Origin: Prevotella sp. khp7
GTDB lineage: Bacteria; Bacteroidota; Bacteroidia; Bacteroidales; Bacteroidaceae
Direction of reading: 5' to 3'
DNA length: 64,000 bases
NCBI RefSeq assembly: GCF_900109055.1
Contig: NZ_FOIV01000004.1
Coordinates: 496,001-560,000 of the forward strand
Under the pieces are notes generated by a model that saw only the letters and a list, made by a program, of their open reading frames with translations, did not search any database and was not told where the DNA came from. Positions within the stretch are counted from its first letter, which is position 1. Every line of letters starts with the position of its first letter. Position numbers and translations under genes: made by a program. Positions 8,416 through 18,229 of the stretch are shown here, piece after piece.

Positions 8416-9519
8416 ATGAAGAAAAAGCATCTGTCAACATACGTTGTAGCCGTATTCACTATTTTGTCGTTCTACGCCTGCAAAGACGAATTCGACATCG
8501 CCAATCTCAACGAGCCACAGAAACTCAACGTCAGCTGTTATCCCTCCACAGCCGACACCACATGGATAAGAGTAGGGCGCACCATTCCCGTCGGCAAGCA
8601 TTCGCATGCAGACGAGGGCCTTACCATCGGAAATGCCCATATTATATATAAGGTGAACGACCAACAGCGTGAAATCGCCCAGCAGATTCCTGGACTGTAC
8701 TATGCCTGCGGCCCTCAGAAGGTGGGCGACATCATAACACTCGAAGTGACAGCTGAGGGCTTTGAAGGTGTTAAGTCGGAGGCTATCGTCCCAAATGTCA
8801 TACCTATCAGAATCGACGGACTGAAAAGGGTCAGTGTATATAGCCATAGTCAAGCCCGTTTCGAAACCTACGACCAACTGACGGCCACCTTTAGCGACCC
8901 ACAAGAGACCACAGACTACTACGCTGTCAGGGTCAGAGCCATCAACTATAAGGGCTACGCCTACGGACAAGCCAATCCTATCTACGACGAAAATGGTGAG
9001 ATAGACTACTATCAAACCCGTTGGTCACTTGGTAATGGAAGAGGCGCCTATGCCGACTACCTGAGCCATCAGGAGAAGTATCCAGAAGCAGAATGGCACA
9101 TGGAGCTACAGGACTCCGCCTACAGCTACCCCATCATCAACAACGAAGACGAGCCATTGCTAAATCCAATAAGCGAGATGGACGATAACTTCGGATTTGA
9201 CAGCGACTTCTTCAGGGAGTTCTACATCTTCAGCGATGCTTCCATCAACGGTCAGACATACACGCTACACTTGAATGTTGCGACTAACGCCACCGTGTCT
9301 CACTATGAGTTCCTCATGCGCTATCAAGTGCAGCTTTACCACATCACGCCAGAACTCTACCGCTACGTAAAAGCCCTTAACGACGTAGAGAACAACGAAT
9401 TGGCGCAGAGCGGTTTCTCCCTGCTAACGCCCACCCCATCCAACATCCTTAACGGTGTTGGTATCATGGGCGGATATAATGTTACAGAAACAGAATGGAT
9501 TACCAAGACATATTATTAA
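8416..9519 (+). CDS. DUF4249-type outer-membrane lipoprotein
   Basis: A 367-residue lipoprotein: a basic N-terminus, hydrophobic segment and lipobox ending at C22 (LSFYAC). The region after it (LNVSCYPSTADTTWIRVGRT, then IYKVNDQQREIAQQIPGLYYA) follows the pattern of DUF4249 proteins, which occur almost only next to Bacteroidota TonB receptors. Placement 6 bp after the receptor supports a role as its surface- or periplasm-facing partner, by analogy with SusD lids, although the fold differs. The function is otherwise unknown. Confidence 0.8.
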   Translation: MKKKHLSTYVVAVFTILSFYACKDEFDIANLNEPQKLNVSCYPSTADTTWIRVGRTIPVGKHSHADEGLTIGNAHIIYKVNDQQREIAQQIPGLYYACGPQKVGDIITLEVTAEGFEGVKSEAIVPNVIPIRIDGLKRVSVYSHSQARFETYDQLTATFSDPQETTDYYAVRVRAINYKGYAYGQANPIYDENGEIDYYQTRWSLGNGRGAYADYLSHQEKYPEAEWHMELQDSAYSYPIINNEDEPLLNPISEMDDNFGFDSDFFREFYIFSDASINGQTYTLHLNVATNATVSHYEFLMRYQVQLYHITPELYRYVKALNDVENNELAQSGFSLLTPTPSNILNGVGIMGGYNVTETEWITKTYY

Positions 9520-9523
9520 ACCT

Positions 9524-9970
9524 ATGAAAGAGATAAAAGACAAATCACTCAAATTCGTGCTCCGTCACTATCAGACGGGGAAATTCGACACCAGACAGGC
9601 AATCCGCAGAGTCTCACCAGCAAAGGTCATCCCACTCTGGTGCAAGGTGGGCGCAGCCGCCTCGTTCACAATCCTGCTGCTCGCTGGAGCCTATGCCGCC
9701 TACACTACAGGGCTGCTTCCCCACCCCACCGATGGCGCAAAAGTCGTACAACCCTCGACCATCACGGCTCCACAGCCTCGACATTTCCACTTCGACAACA
9801 CGCCACTGCCTGAAGTTCTTAAGGTGCTGGGCAAGCATTACCACGTCAAGCTGACAGCCGACGACACCAGCAAGCATCTGACGGCCGATTTCGACTCTGA
9901 CAATCTTGAACAGACCATTGAGATGATAGAGCATGTTTTAGACGTAAAAATAACGATTACTCGAAAATAA
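9524..9970 (+). CDS. Minimal FecR-like anti-sigma protein
   Basis: A 148-residue single-pass membrane protein. The cytosolic part is about residues 1-40 (basic, MKEIKDKSLKFVLRHYQTGK), the transmembrane segment about 42-60, a proline-rich linker follows, and the C-terminal domain is about 87-148 (FDNTPLPEVLKVLGKHYHVKL...LDVKITI), which has the look of the DUF4974 domain of FecR proteins. Normal FecR homologues are around 300 residues with a FecR beta domain before DUF4974; that domain is missing here. The start is the ATG at 9524, 4 bp after the DUF4249 stop; the frame opens earlier inside that gene. The cytosolic stub would hold the sigma factor encoded at the operon's other end. That function is inferred from architecture and neighbours. 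Confidence 0.7.
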   Translation: MKEIKDKSLKFVLRHYQTGKFDTRQAIRRVSPAKVIPLWCKVGAAASFTILLLAGAYAAYTTGLLPHPTDGAKVVQPSTITAPQPRHFHFDNTPLPEVLKVLGKHYHVKLTADDTSKHLTADFDSDNLEQTIEMIEHVLDVKITITRK

Positions 9971-9974
9971 TGCT

Positions 9975-9982
9975 TAACTTTG
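9975..9982 (+). promoter_or_regulatory. -7 box before the carbonic anhydrase gene
   Basis: TAACTTTG ends only ten bases before the ATG at 9992. If transcription begins at the usual distance the mRNA is leaderless or nearly so. No TTG box is seen at 19-21 bp. Confidence 0.5.
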
Positions 9983-9991
9983 CAACCAGTT

Positions 9992-10498
9992 ATGGCATTA
10001 ATTAAGAGTTATCGCGGTCTGGCACCCAAATGGGGCAAGGACTGCTATTTCAGCGAGAACGCCACGATTGTGGGCGATGTAACGATGGGCGACGAGTGTT
10101 CTGTTTGGTTCAACGCCGTCGTCAGAGGCGACGTGGCTCCAATTACGATTGGCAACTGCACAAACATACAGGACGGGAGTTGTGTTCACGTGACCCATGA
10201 GACAGGTCCCACACACATCGGCAACTACGTCACTATCGGGCATAACGTCACCGTTCATGCCTGCACCATCCACGACAACGCACTCATCGGCATGGGCTCT
10301 ACTCTGCTCGACGGATGCGAGATCGGCGAAGGCAGCATTGTAGCCGCAGGGGCTCTAGTACTCCAGAACACGAAGATTCCCGCTGGTGAAATCTGGGGTG
10401 GCGTGCCAGCCAAGTACATCAAACCCGTGCGTCCAGGACAGACCGACAACGCCAAGCATTACGTGGAATATTCTAAATATTATTTGAACGAAGAGTAG
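9992..10498 (+). CDS. Gamma-class carbonic anhydrase family protein
   Basis: A 168-residue left-handed beta-helix protein with hexapeptide repeats (IVGDV, ITIGN, IGNYVTIGHNVTVHACTI, LIGMGS). The three zinc-ligand histidines of the gamma-CA/YrdA family match H66 (VHVTHE), H84 and H89 (GHNVTVH); the conserved R45 and D47 (VVRGDVAPI) are present. Such proteins act as cytosolic trimers; many are carbonic anhydrases, and some have other or unknown activities. The ATG at 9992 is preferred over a TTG at 9980, which lies within the -7 box. The 3' end overlaps the convergent metallophosphoesterase gene by 26 bp. Confidence 0.9.
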   Translation: MALIKSYRGLAPKWGKDCYFSENATIVGDVTMGDECSVWFNAVVRGDVAPITIGNCTNIQDGSCVHVTHETGPTHIGNYVTIGHNVTVHACTIHDNALIGMGSTLLDGCEIGEGSIVAAGALVLQNTKIPAGEIWGGVPAKYIKPVRPGQTDNAKHYVEYSKYYLNEE

Positions 10499-11570
10499 CT
10501 ACCACATATTCGCTCTGGGTACCAATGCGGAATCTACCGCCCCAGATGCCTATGCCCGAAGAGACATAGAATTGAGTCTGGCCGCGCTGATGGCTACCCC
10601 AGGAGCATTCGTATACATGATCTGTAATCCAGGAGATAGGCCATACCTGTCCGCGATGGGTATGACCACTGAGTTGAAAGTCTACACCAGCTTCTTCACT
10701 GAGATTGAGGTCGTAAGGCTGATGATCGAGCACTATAATATATTTGCTTCGATCGGGAACAAGCCTCTTAACAGATTTGCGATGCATGTTAGTACGGTCG
10801 TCACGCCCTACGATGACGATACTACTGTCGATAACAGCAGCCTCATCGATCAACAGACGGATACCCGCATCTTTATAGAACTGCTTGGCTTCAGGATGTC
10901 CTGCATAGAACTCATGGTTACCCAAACAGGCATAGACTGGTGCCTCCAATCTCAGGAACTCCTCGTACATCCGTTCTTCTTTCAAAGGGCGCATGCTGCC
11001 ATCAATAATGTCGCCTGCAATTAGGATAAAGTCAGGATGCTCGCTATTAATCATATCCACCCAACGGGCCAGCTCTTTTCGCGTGTTATGGTAGCCAATA
11101 TGGAAGTCGGAGGCCATGACAACCTTATACTCACGAGGCAGAGGCTTTGACGATTTCAGCTCTAAAGGCACGCGCACCTTATTATTATAATGAAGATGGC
11201 CATACAAGAAGATGCCAAACAGCAGGACAAAGATGGCGAGCGAGGCATGGCCGCTATGAAACAAGAAAGTTCTCGGAACCAGATGGAATAGCCGGCCAAG
11301 GTCGAGCACCAGGAAAAGCATCACCATATAGAGCAACACAAAGATAGACGACGTACCAATATCATAGACCGCCTGAGCCACAGGCAACGGACAGGTATCA
11401 AACTTACGCGCGAAGTTCATAAACAGCATTGCAAAACAGAACACACCAGCAGCAATGACCAGCGATTTCCAGAGAGCAGTAAAAGGGAGCACCATCCATA
11501 CATGCCAAGCCACATAAGCCAAAGCCACGATAGGCAGCACCATAAAGATTATCATCCACATATATTTCAT
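10473..11570 (-). CDS. Membrane-anchored metallophosphoesterase
   Basis: A 365-residue protein. The first 135 residues hold four hydrophobic membrane segments; the rest is a calcineurin-like phosphoesterase domain with a full metal-binding set: MASDFHIG, AGDIIDG, LGNHEF and the final SGHTHRGQ (about residues 153, 183, 219 and 310). This layout resembles the YkuE/YaeI group, some of which act on lipid-type substrates such as UDP-2,3-diacylglucosamine; the substrate here is not determinable. It is a single gene with its own promoter, divergent from the 5'-nucleotidase-like gene, and its 3' end overlaps the carbonic anhydrase gene. Confidence 0.88.
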   Translation of the reverse strand: MKYMWMIIFMVLPIVALAYVAWHVWMVLPFTALWKSLVIAAGVFCFAMLFMNFARKFDTCPLPVAQAVYDIGTSSIFVLLYMVMLFLVLDLGRLFHLVPRTFLFHSGHASLAIFVLLFGIFLYGHLHYNNKVRVPLELKSSKPLPREYKVVMASDFHIGYHNTRKELARWVDMINSEHPDFILIAGDIIDGSMRPLKEERMYEEFLRLEAPVYACLGNHEFYAGHPEAKQFYKDAGIRLLIDEAAVIDSSIVIVGRDDRTNMHRKSVKRLVPDRSKYIIVLDHQPYDLNLSEEAGVDFQLSGHTHRGQVWPISWITDHVYECSWGSHQRGQTQFYVSSGIGIWGGRFRIGTQSEYVVATLRSNNI

Positions 11571-11610
11571 CAGTTAAGTATGTCACACCTATTTGAAATC
11601 GATACGGGCA

Positions 11611-11658
11611 CAAAGATACGAATTAATTTTGTAAATAAGAAAAATATCTGTATCTTTG
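11611..11658. promoter_or_regulatory. Divergent promoter pair
   Basis: Minus strand: TATCTTTG at 11618-11611, for the metallophosphoesterase. Plus strand: TTG at 11629-11631, 19 bp, TATCTTTG at 11651-11658, for the 5'-nucleotidase-like gene. The two sets of elements interleave within about 50 bp. Confidence 0.7.
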
Positions 11659-11709
11659 CATTCGATTAACAACCAATAGACTTTAATATCTTTGTTATAT
11701 AGGATAAAA

Positions 11710-13143
11710 ATGAGGAAAAAAGATTTGCTTTTAGGACTGGTGATACTTCTGACCAGCGTCTGTTACGGACAAAAACAAGAAATACATATACTCGCCACCA
11801 ACGACATGCATGCCAACATCGACGCCTTTCCCCAATTGGCGGGCATCGCTGACAGTCTTCGAACACTCTACCCATCATTACTAATTCTCTCGGCTGGCGA
11901 TAACAGGACAGGCAATCCCATCAACGATGCGTATGAAATTTCTTCATACCCCATCGTGGCCTTGATGAATCAGGTGGGTTTTAATGCCACGACACTTGGC
12001 AATCACGACTTCGACGTTCACTCGTTAGCGCCACTCATGGGTTATTCCAACTTCAGTTATATCTGCGCCAACATCTCTTCACCCGACGAGGCCGGACTGC
12101 ACATCGTCCCTACCCAGGTCTTCGACGTAGACGGCATGAAGGTTGGCATTATCGGCTTGGTACAGGTAAACAGCCAAGGACACCCCGATACACATCCCGA
12201 TAATGTGGAAGGTATCAAGTTCTCACTTCCAACAGAGACAATTACCCAGTATGAAGACTTTAGCCACCAGTGTGATGCTACGATACTCCTATCGCACATC
12301 GGCTATGCCGAAGACGTCAAGATGGCCAATCTATATCCATGGATTGATTTGATTATCGGAGGTCACACCCATACTCAACTCTCTGCCGATGAGCCTTTAC
12401 ACAATGGCGTGCTAATCACCCAGAACAAGAACAAACTATCGATGGCTACTCATATTACCTTAACCATCAATAACGGACGTGTAACAGATAAAAAGGCAGA
12501 ATATATCCCCGTGAAATGCTCTACACAGAAGAATCTGTTAGTAGACGCTATGGTACAGTACTTTAACAAGAATCCCTATTATGAGCAGGTTATAGCAAAG
12601 GCCGACAGATCCTTCAAGGAAAGAGACGAACTGACCTTCATGATGTGTGACGCCTTTATCGAAGAAACCAAGGGAGAAATCTGCATTGTGAACAATGGCG
12701 GTGTACGCATTGACTCTCTGCCAGCTGGCGATATCACCATGCGAGATGTCTTGTCGATGGATCCTTTTAACAACGAAGCTGTCGAGATGCATCTGACAGG
12801 AGAAGAAATCACAAGACTGCTTAACACATACGGTCGCGGTTCTCTGTATCATCTGCCACGCGTTGGAGGTGTTGTCTGCAAAGCCTCTATCGACAAGAAA
12901 GACAAGAAGAAAGACAGGCTGAAGCACATCAAGGTTATGACACTCGACGGCAAGAAATTAGACCTAAACAGAACATACAAGGTAATCACAAACAGTTATG
13001 TGGCCAGCATATGCCAGCCATTACTTAACTGCTCGTATAATTCACTTAATGTACATACATCCGACTTGTTAATCGGTTATATGAGGAAGCACGGAACGAT
13101 ACACCCCAGTGGTGTGAATCACCTGATAGTTACAGAGGACTAA
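11710..13143 (+). CDS. Secreted 5'-nucleotidase / UDP-sugar hydrolase family protein
   Basis: A 477-residue UshA-type protein: signal peptide ending near VCYGQ, N-terminal metallophosphatase domain (LATNDMHANI, SAGDNRTG, LGNHDFD, IGGHTHTQL) and C-terminal 5'-nucleotidase domain (about 290-470, with VNNGGVRIDSLPAGDIT and FNNEAVEMHLTGEEI). It probably hydrolyses nucleotides or UDP-sugars in the periplasm for nucleoside and phosphate salvage. The start is the ATG at 11710 (MRKKDLLL); the earlier ATG at 11692 adds six residues before the signal peptide and is less likely. It is a monocistronic gene with a well-formed promoter. The last 14 bp overlap the convergent waaA gene. Confidence 0.9.
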   Translation: MRKKDLLLGLVILLTSVCYGQKQEIHILATNDMHANIDAFPQLAGIADSLRTLYPSLLILSAGDNRTGNPINDAYEISSYPIVALMNQVGFNATTLGNHDFDVHSLAPLMGYSNFSYICANISSPDEAGLHIVPTQVFDVDGMKVGIIGLVQVNSQGHPDTHPDNVEGIKFSLPTETITQYEDFSHQCDATILLSHIGYAEDVKMANLYPWIDLIIGGHTHTQLSADEPLHNGVLITQNKNKLSMATHITLTINNGRVTDKKAEYIPVKCSTQKNLLVDAMVQYFNKNPYYEQVIAKADRSFKERDELTFMMCDAFIEETKGEICIVNNGGVRIDSLPAGDITMRDVLSMDPFNNEAVEMHLTGEEITRLLNTYGRGSLYHLPRVGGVVCKASIDKKDKKKDRLKHIKVMTLDGKKLDLNRTYKVITNSYVASICQPLLNCSYNSLNVHTSDLLIGYMRKHGTIHPSGVNHLIVTED

Positions 13144-14395
13144 CACTACTTAGTACCTTTCCTGTCGCACCGGCCTGCCCCTTGACGAATTGTCCGGCTT
13201 TATCGCCTTGTTCCATCAGATAAGAAGCATCAGAAGTCAATCGGTTCATCTGCTGCTCAAACTGCGCATAGTCGCAAATTTCAAAACCACCACTTGTCTT
13301 CAAGCCTTGTGCTTCCTGGAACTTCTGGTTGTTTGGACCAAAGAACACGGGTATATCCCAAACAGCTGCCTCCAGCAGATTGTGTATACCTACACCAAAG
13401 CCTCCTCCGACATAAGCCACATCACCATAATGGTAAATGCTTGACAGCAGACCGAAACAATTGATAATCAAAACCTCAGCATCACGCACATTCTCTTCTG
13501 TGGCTTCTGTATAACGGATTACACGACGACCTTCAAGCAGTTTCTCTATCTGCTGCAAATGCTCCTCGCCAATCACATGAGGAGCAATAATCAATTTCCA
13601 GTCATTATATCCATTGCGTTCGGCTTTGTCACCCAACTTGTCTAGGAAGTACTTAATAAATATCTCCTCATCAGGCAGCCAACTGCTCCCTGCCACAAAA
13701 ACCTTAGAAGAGTTTTCACTCTTCACTCCTATAAACGCCTCAACTACTGGTAACTGCTTGGCAGCCTCCTTAATCTGAAGGACACGATCGAAGCGGGTAT
13801 CGCCTACCACCGTAACATCAGTAATGCCAATCTTTGCCAACAATTCCTTGCTGACTTCGTTCTGAACATAGAAATGCGTAAAGCACTTCAGCACACGAGA
13901 ATACTGGCGACCATACCACTTAAAGAACACCTGGTCGGGACGGAAGATGCTCGACACGCTATAGACAGGTACATGTCTATGCTTCAGAATATGAAGGTAG
14001 TTATACCAGAATTCGTACTTGATGAAGAATGCCATGACAGGACGAATGGTACGCAGGAAACGACGAGCATTTGTAATCGTGTCGAGTGGCAGATAAGTGA
14101 TAATGTCTGCTCCTTCATAGTTCTTACGAACCTCATAGCCTGATGGCGAGAAGAAGGTCAGCAATATCTTATACTCAGGATGCTCCCTACGCAACTGCTC
14201 CATCAGAGGACGTCCCTGCTCAAATTCTCCCAGCGACGCAGCATGAAACCATACATACTTCGCATTGGGGTCAACCTGTTCTCTCAGAATACGAAAGGCA
14301 TCACGCTCTCCGCGCCACATCTTACGAACCTTCTCATTGAAACGGCTGTAGACGGCAACACCCAAGAGATATAGATAAATGACGATATTATACAT
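13130..14395 (-). CDS. waaA: 3-deoxy-D-manno-octulosonic acid transferase
   Basis: A 421-residue GT30 glycosyltransferase that adds Kdo to lipid A precursor on the inner face of the cytoplasmic membrane. It has an N-terminal membrane anchor (NIVIYLYLLGVAVYS), the acceptor-domain signature WFHAASLGEFEQGRPL with its catalytic glutamate, FFIKYEFWYNYL, and the C-terminal donor-binding stretch YVGGGFGVGIHNLLEAAVW. The length is standard. Its ATG shares a base with the gltX stop (TAATG on the minus strand), implying translational coupling and co-transcription with gltX. Confidence 0.94.
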   Translation of the reverse strand: MYNIVIYLYLLGVAVYSRFNEKVRKMWRGERDAFRILREQVDPNAKYVWFHAASLGEFEQGRPLMEQLRREHPEYKILLTFFSPSGYEVRKNYEGADIITYLPLDTITNARRFLRTIRPVMAFFIKYEFWYNYLHILKHRHVPVYSVSSIFRPDQVFFKWYGRQYSRVLKCFTHFYVQNEVSKELLAKIGITDVTVVGDTRFDRVLQIKEAAKQLPVVEAFIGVKSENSSKVFVAGSSWLPDEEIFIKYFLDKLGDKAERNGYNDWKLIIAPHVIGEEHLQQIEKLLEGRRVIRYTEATEENVRDAEVLIINCFGLLSSIYHYGDVAYVGGGFGVGIHNLLEAAVWDIPVFFGPNNQKFQEAQGLKTSGGFEICDYAQFEQQMNRLTSDASYLMEQGDKAGQFVKGQAGATGKVLSSVSPL

Positions 14396-15912
14396 TATCC
14401 AAGTACTTCTATAGCACGACGCATTCTTGCAATAGTCTCTTCCTTGCCAAGGAAGGCTGAGATGTCAAACATGCCGGGTCCTTTACCCTCGCCAACGAGT
14501 GTCAGGCGCCAGGCATTCATCACATTTCCAAGTTTATACTCTTTCTGCTCAACCCAAGCATGAACAATCTGCTCCTGATTCTCCAAAGAGAAATCATCAA
14601 TTCCTTCGAGAACTCCGATAAGCTCTGTCATCACCTGTGCTGAGTCTTCCTTCCAGCGTTTCTTGGCAGTCTTCTCATCATACTCAGTAGGAGCAACGAA
14701 GAAGAACGAGCAGAGTGGCCAGAGTTCTTTGACAAACGAAACACGATCCTTCATCATCGATGTGACCTGAAGGATACGCTCTGAGGTCTCATTGGGACAA
14801 TGCTCTTTAACGATTGGCTCGAAGAGCGCTGCAATTTCCTCGTTCGATTTCTTGAGGATATACTCATGATTAAACCAGACAGCCTTCTCGAAAGCAAACT
14901 TAGCACCAGCCTTAGAACACTTACTGATATCGAAAAGTGGAACAAGCTCGTCGAGGGAAAATATCTCTTGTTCAGTTCCAGGATTCCAACCTAACAAAGC
15001 AAGGAAGTTGATGACTGCCTCAGGGAAATAACCATCCTCACGATAACCACGAGAAGTCTCGCCGCTCTTCGGATCCTTCCACAACAAGGGGAATACGGGG
15101 AAGCCTAGACGGTCGCCGTCACGCTTCGAGAGTTTCCCCTTACCATCGGGCTTCAAAAGCAAAGGGAGATGAGCAAACTGTGGCATTGTATCCTCCCAGC
15201 CAAAAGCCTTATAAAGAAGCACATGCAGGGGTGCACTCGGCAACCACTCCTCACCGCGGATGACATGTGAGATTTCCATCAGATGGTCGTCAACGATATT
15301 GGCCAAATGGTAAGTGGGCAACTGGTCTGCACTCTTATAGAGCACTTTATCGTCGAGAATATCTGTTTTTACTCGCACTTCACCACGTATAAGGTCGTTC
15401 ACCAATACTTCCTGTCCAGCGTCAATCTTAAAGCGAACCACATACTGTTTGCCATCAGCAATCAGCAGTTCAACCTCTTCTTTAGTCAGCGTCAGCGAAT
15501 TACGCATCTGACCACGGGTATGACTGTCATATTGGAAATTCTGGATCTCAGCACGTTTGGCCTCCAATTCCTCTGGGGTATCAAATGCAATATAAGCCTT
15601 GTCAGCATCCAATAACTGCTGAACATATTTCTTATAGATATCGCGGCGCTCACTCTGGCGGTACGGACCCTTATCACCTCCGAACGACACGCCTTCGTCA
15701 AACTTGATTCCTAACCACTTGAACGACTCGATGATATATTCCTCGGCACCAGGCACGAAACGATTTGAATCCGTATCCTCAATACGGAACACCAGATCAC
15801 CACCATGCTGCTTGGCAAACAGATAATTATACAAGGCGGTACGCACACCACCGATATGCAAAGCTCCCGTAGGACTTGGTGCAAAACGCACCCTTACTCT
15901 TCTTTCTGACAT
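14395..15912 (-). CDS. gltX: Glutamate--tRNA ligase
   Basis: A 505-residue class I aminoacyl-tRNA synthetase. The HIGH motif appears as ALHIGG (residues 18-22) within [20 protein letters not shown], and the KMSKS loop as KLSKR (about residue 262). The C-terminal helical anticodon-binding part is complete. The start is the ATG at 15912 (MSERRVRV); the frame opens at 15936, but that upstream Met falls at the promoter's -7 region. First gene of a gltX-waaA pair. Confidence 0.95.
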   Translation of the reverse strand: MSERRVRVRFAPSPTGALHIGGVRTALYNYLFAKQHGGDLVFRIEDTDSNRFVPGAEEYIIESFKWLGIKFDEGVSFGGDKGPYRQSERRDIYKKYVQQLLDADKAYIAFDTPEELEAKRAEIQNFQYDSHTRGQMRNSLTLTKEEVELLIADGKQYVVRFKIDAGQEVLVNDLIRGEVRVKTDILDDKVLYKSADQLPTYHLANIVDDHLMEISHVIRGEEWLPSAPLHVLLYKAFGWEDTMPQFAHLPLLLKPDGKGKLSKRDGDRLGFPVFPLLWKDPKSGETSRGYREDGYFPEAVINFLALLGWNPGTEQEIFSLDELVPLFDISKCSKAGAKFAFEKAVWFNHEYILKKSNEEIAALFEPIVKEHCPNETSERILQVTSMMKDRVSFVKELWPLCSFFFVAPTEYDEKTAKKRWKEDSAQVMTELIGVLEGIDDFSLENQEQIVHAWVEQKEYKLGNVMNAWRLTLVGEGKGPGMFDISAFLGKEETIARMRRAIEVLG

Positions 15913-15933
15913 ACTTTTTCTTAAATTTGCCTG

Positions 15934-15970
15934 CAAAGGTACGAAATTTAATTTTATTTTTGTATTTTTG
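15934..15970. promoter_or_regulatory. Divergent -7 boxes for gltX and the HD phosphodiesterase
   Basis: Minus strand: TACCTTTG at 15941-15934 for gltX. Plus strand: TATTTTTG at 15963-15970 for the gene at 16000. The TTG boxes are not clear for either. Confidence 0.55.
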
Positions 15971-15999
15971 CAACCATAAATACATATAAATACGTAGAA

Positions 16000-18051
16000 A
16001 TGAGTAGTTTTAACCTCAAAAACGACACTAGTTGGCGTGATTTTCTCATCCGTACAGGACTAATAATAGTTACTGTAGCCATCATCGTATGGCTGATGCC
16101 TCGTAGCACCCATAATACATTCAGGATTGAAAAAGGAAAGCCCTGGACCTACGCAGATTTGAAAGCCCCCTTCGATTTTCCAATCTACAAAAGTGACGAA
16201 GCTGTAAAAGCAGAGCGCGATAGTCTGATGAAGCAATACGAGCCCTACTATACCTTCAACAGCGAGATTGTTGGCAAGCAACTGCGTGAGTTTGCCAAAG
16301 ATTATAGTGACGGTATACCTGGACTACCCAACGACTATATCAGCATCATAGCCAACCGTCTTCGTGCTATTTACACACAAGGTATCATGAACAGCTCTGA
16401 ATATGCTCGGCTTACAAAAGACACCTCACAGGTTATCCGTATCGTCAATGGCAAAAATGCTGTCAGCATACAGATTACAAAAGTCCATTCTGTCATCTCT
16501 GCTTATGAACAGATTTTCCTTGACCAAACTTTGGCTGCACATAGAGAGATCTTACAAAAGTGTAATCTTAACGACTACATCACACCCAACTTGATTTACG
16601 ACAAGGAACGCAGCGAAGCCAGTCTCAATGACTTGCATAATAGTATTGCTCTGGCAAGCGGACTTGTACAGCGAGGTCAGAAAATCATTGACCGAGGCGA
16701 TATTGTTGACACCAAGACTTACAATATCCTCCAATCGTTTGAAAAAGAAATGCAGAGACGTGAAGAAGGAAACGAACGAATCAGCCTTACCATCATGGGA
16801 CAGATTCTATATGTGTTTATCCTGATAACCTGTTTCACCGTATATCTGACACTTTTCCGCAAAGACTATTTTGAGAAGATACGTTCCACCGCTATGTTGT
16901 ACGCCCTAATCATCATCTTTGTCATTATAGCATCGATGATGGTTAAACATAATGTTCTGCATATCTATATCCTGCCATTTGCAATGGTGCCCATTTTCAT
17001 ACGAGTGTTCATGGACTCTCGAACCGCCTTCGTTGCGCACGCCACCATGGTGATGATTTGTGCCAGTTTCCTACAATACCCATTGGAATTTATTGCTGTA
17101 GAATTAGTTGCAGGGCTCACAGCCATCTTCTCGCTGAGAGAACTGTCAAGCCGTTCACAACTGTTCTGGACTGCAGTTTTTGTAACTTTTGCGGCAGGAT
17201 TATCAAACCTGTCACTTGACTGGATACGCAATAATGACCTAACAAAAATCAGTTATAGCGAATATAACTACATAGCCATCAATGGTGTTTTATTGTTCTG
17301 CTCCTACCCCTTGCTTTATTTGATAGAAAAAGCTTTTGGCTTTACGTCAAACATTACACTCATCGAACTTTCGGATATGAACAAGACACTGCTCCGAAAG
17401 ATGAGTGAAGTAGCTCCTGGCACATTCCAGCACTCTATTCAGGTTGGTAACCTCGCCGCAGAGATTGCCAATAAAATAGGAGGAAAGAGTCAGTTGGTAC
17501 GTACTGGTGCTTACTATCACGATATTGGTAAGATTATTAATCCTATCTACTTCACAGAAAACCAATCGGGTGTTAATCCCCATGAGAAAATGGGATCAAT
17601 TGACAGCGCACAGATGATTATCAGTCACGTAACGGAAGGTATTAAACTGGCTGAGAAATATAATCTCCCAGACATCATCAAGGACTTTATTACAACTCAT
17701 CATGGATTGGGCAAAACAAAATATTTCTACGTACAATATAAGAATGCTCACCCAAACGATGCGGTCGACGACCTGCTTTTCACCTATCCTGGTCCTAACC
17801 CATTCACGAAAGAGCAGGCCATTTTGATGATGGCCGACACCGTAGAAGCTGCATCACGTTCCCTACCCGATTATACAGAAAAGACTATTAGAGAACTCGT
17901 AAACCGGCTTATTGATGCTCAGGTGGAAGAGGGCTATTTCAAAGAATGCCCAATCACATTCCGCGATATTGCTTATGCAAAAACAGTACTCATTGAGAAA
18001 CTGAAAACAATATATCATACCCGTCTTAGTTATCCTGAGCTAAAAAAATAA
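16000..18051 (+). CDS. PgpH-like membrane HD phosphodiesterase (probable c-di-AMP hydrolase)
   Basis: A 683-residue protein with the 7TMR-HDED/HD layout: a transmembrane helix near residues 20-35, an extracytoplasmic domain (about 40-265, [21 protein letters not shown]), a cluster of about seven hydrophobic segments (about 270-450), and a cytosolic HD domain (about 470-660) with [11 protein letters not shown], the HD pair in AYYHDIGKI (about 507-508) and [12 protein letters not shown]. PgpH homologues hydrolyse cyclic di-AMP, linking to cell-wall and osmotic control; that activity is inferred from the family. It is a single gene followed by an elaborate hairpin region that probably terminates it. 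Confidence 0.88.
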   Translation: MSSFNLKNDTSWRDFLIRTGLIIVTVAIIVWLMPRSTHNTFRIEKGKPWTYADLKAPFDFPIYKSDEAVKAERDSLMKQYEPYYTFNSEIVGKQLREFAKDYSDGIPGLPNDYISIIANRLRAIYTQGIMNSSEYARLTKDTSQVIRIVNGKNAVSIQITKVHSVISAYEQIFLDQTLAAHREILQKCNLNDYITPNLIYDKERSEASLNDLHNSIALASGLVQRGQKIIDRGDIVDTKTYNILQSFEKEMQRREEGNERISLTIMGQILYVFILITCFTVYLTLFRKDYFEKIRSTAMLYALIIIFVIIASMMVKHNVLHIYILPFAMVPIFIRVFMDSRTAFVAHATMVMICASFLQYPLEFIAVELVAGLTAIFSLRELSSRSQLFWTAVFVTFAAGLSNLSLDWIRNNDLTKISYSEYNYIAINGVLLFCSYPLLYLIEKAFGFTSNITLIELSDMNKTLLRKMSEVAPGTFQHSIQVGNLAAEIANKIGGKSQLVRTGAYYHDIGKIINPIYFTENQSGVNPHEKMGSIDSAQMIISHVTEGIKLAEKYNLPDIIKDFITTHHGLGKTKYFYVQYKNAHPNDAVDDLLFTYPGPNPFTKEQAILMMADTVEAASRSLPDYTEKTIRELVNRLIDAQVEEGYFKECPITFRDIAYAKTVLIEKLKTIYHTRLSYPELKK

Positions 18052-18059
18052 GCCTTCAG

Positions 18060-18135
18060 ATTGCACAAAAACACCTCTTTGTGTGCACAAACCTGCACAA
18101 AATTGCACATTTGTGCAGGTTTGTGTGCATTTTTC
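18060..18135 (+). terminator. TGCACA-rich nested hairpins, probable terminator
   Basis: A perfect 16-bp stem, CACAAACCTGCACAAA (18086-18101) with TTTGTGCAGGTTTGTG (18110-18125), loop ATTGCACA, then ATTTTT. The arm can extend by G-T pairs. A second, competing hairpin is possible upstream (GCACAAA near 18063 with TTTGTGTGC near 18078-18086). The string TGCACA or its complement recurs at least six times in 70 bp. It follows the HD phosphodiesterase stop by about ten bases. Confidence 0.65.
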
Positions 18136-18147
18136 GTTAAACTTCGT

Positions 18148-18197
18148 TAACTTTGTGAGCGCGAACAGGGATAATTAGGACAATACTTTTACCTTTG
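18148..18197 (+). promoter_or_regulatory. Two candidate -7 boxes for the FadL-like gene
   Basis: TAACTTTG at 18148-18155 and TACCTTTG at 18190-18197, upstream of the ATG at 18230. Neither has a clear TTG partner at 19-20 bp. The second would give a leader of about 25 nt. Confidence 0.45.
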
Positions 18198-18229
18198 CAG
18201 CCGATTTTAGCAAAAAATTGTTTAAGGAT

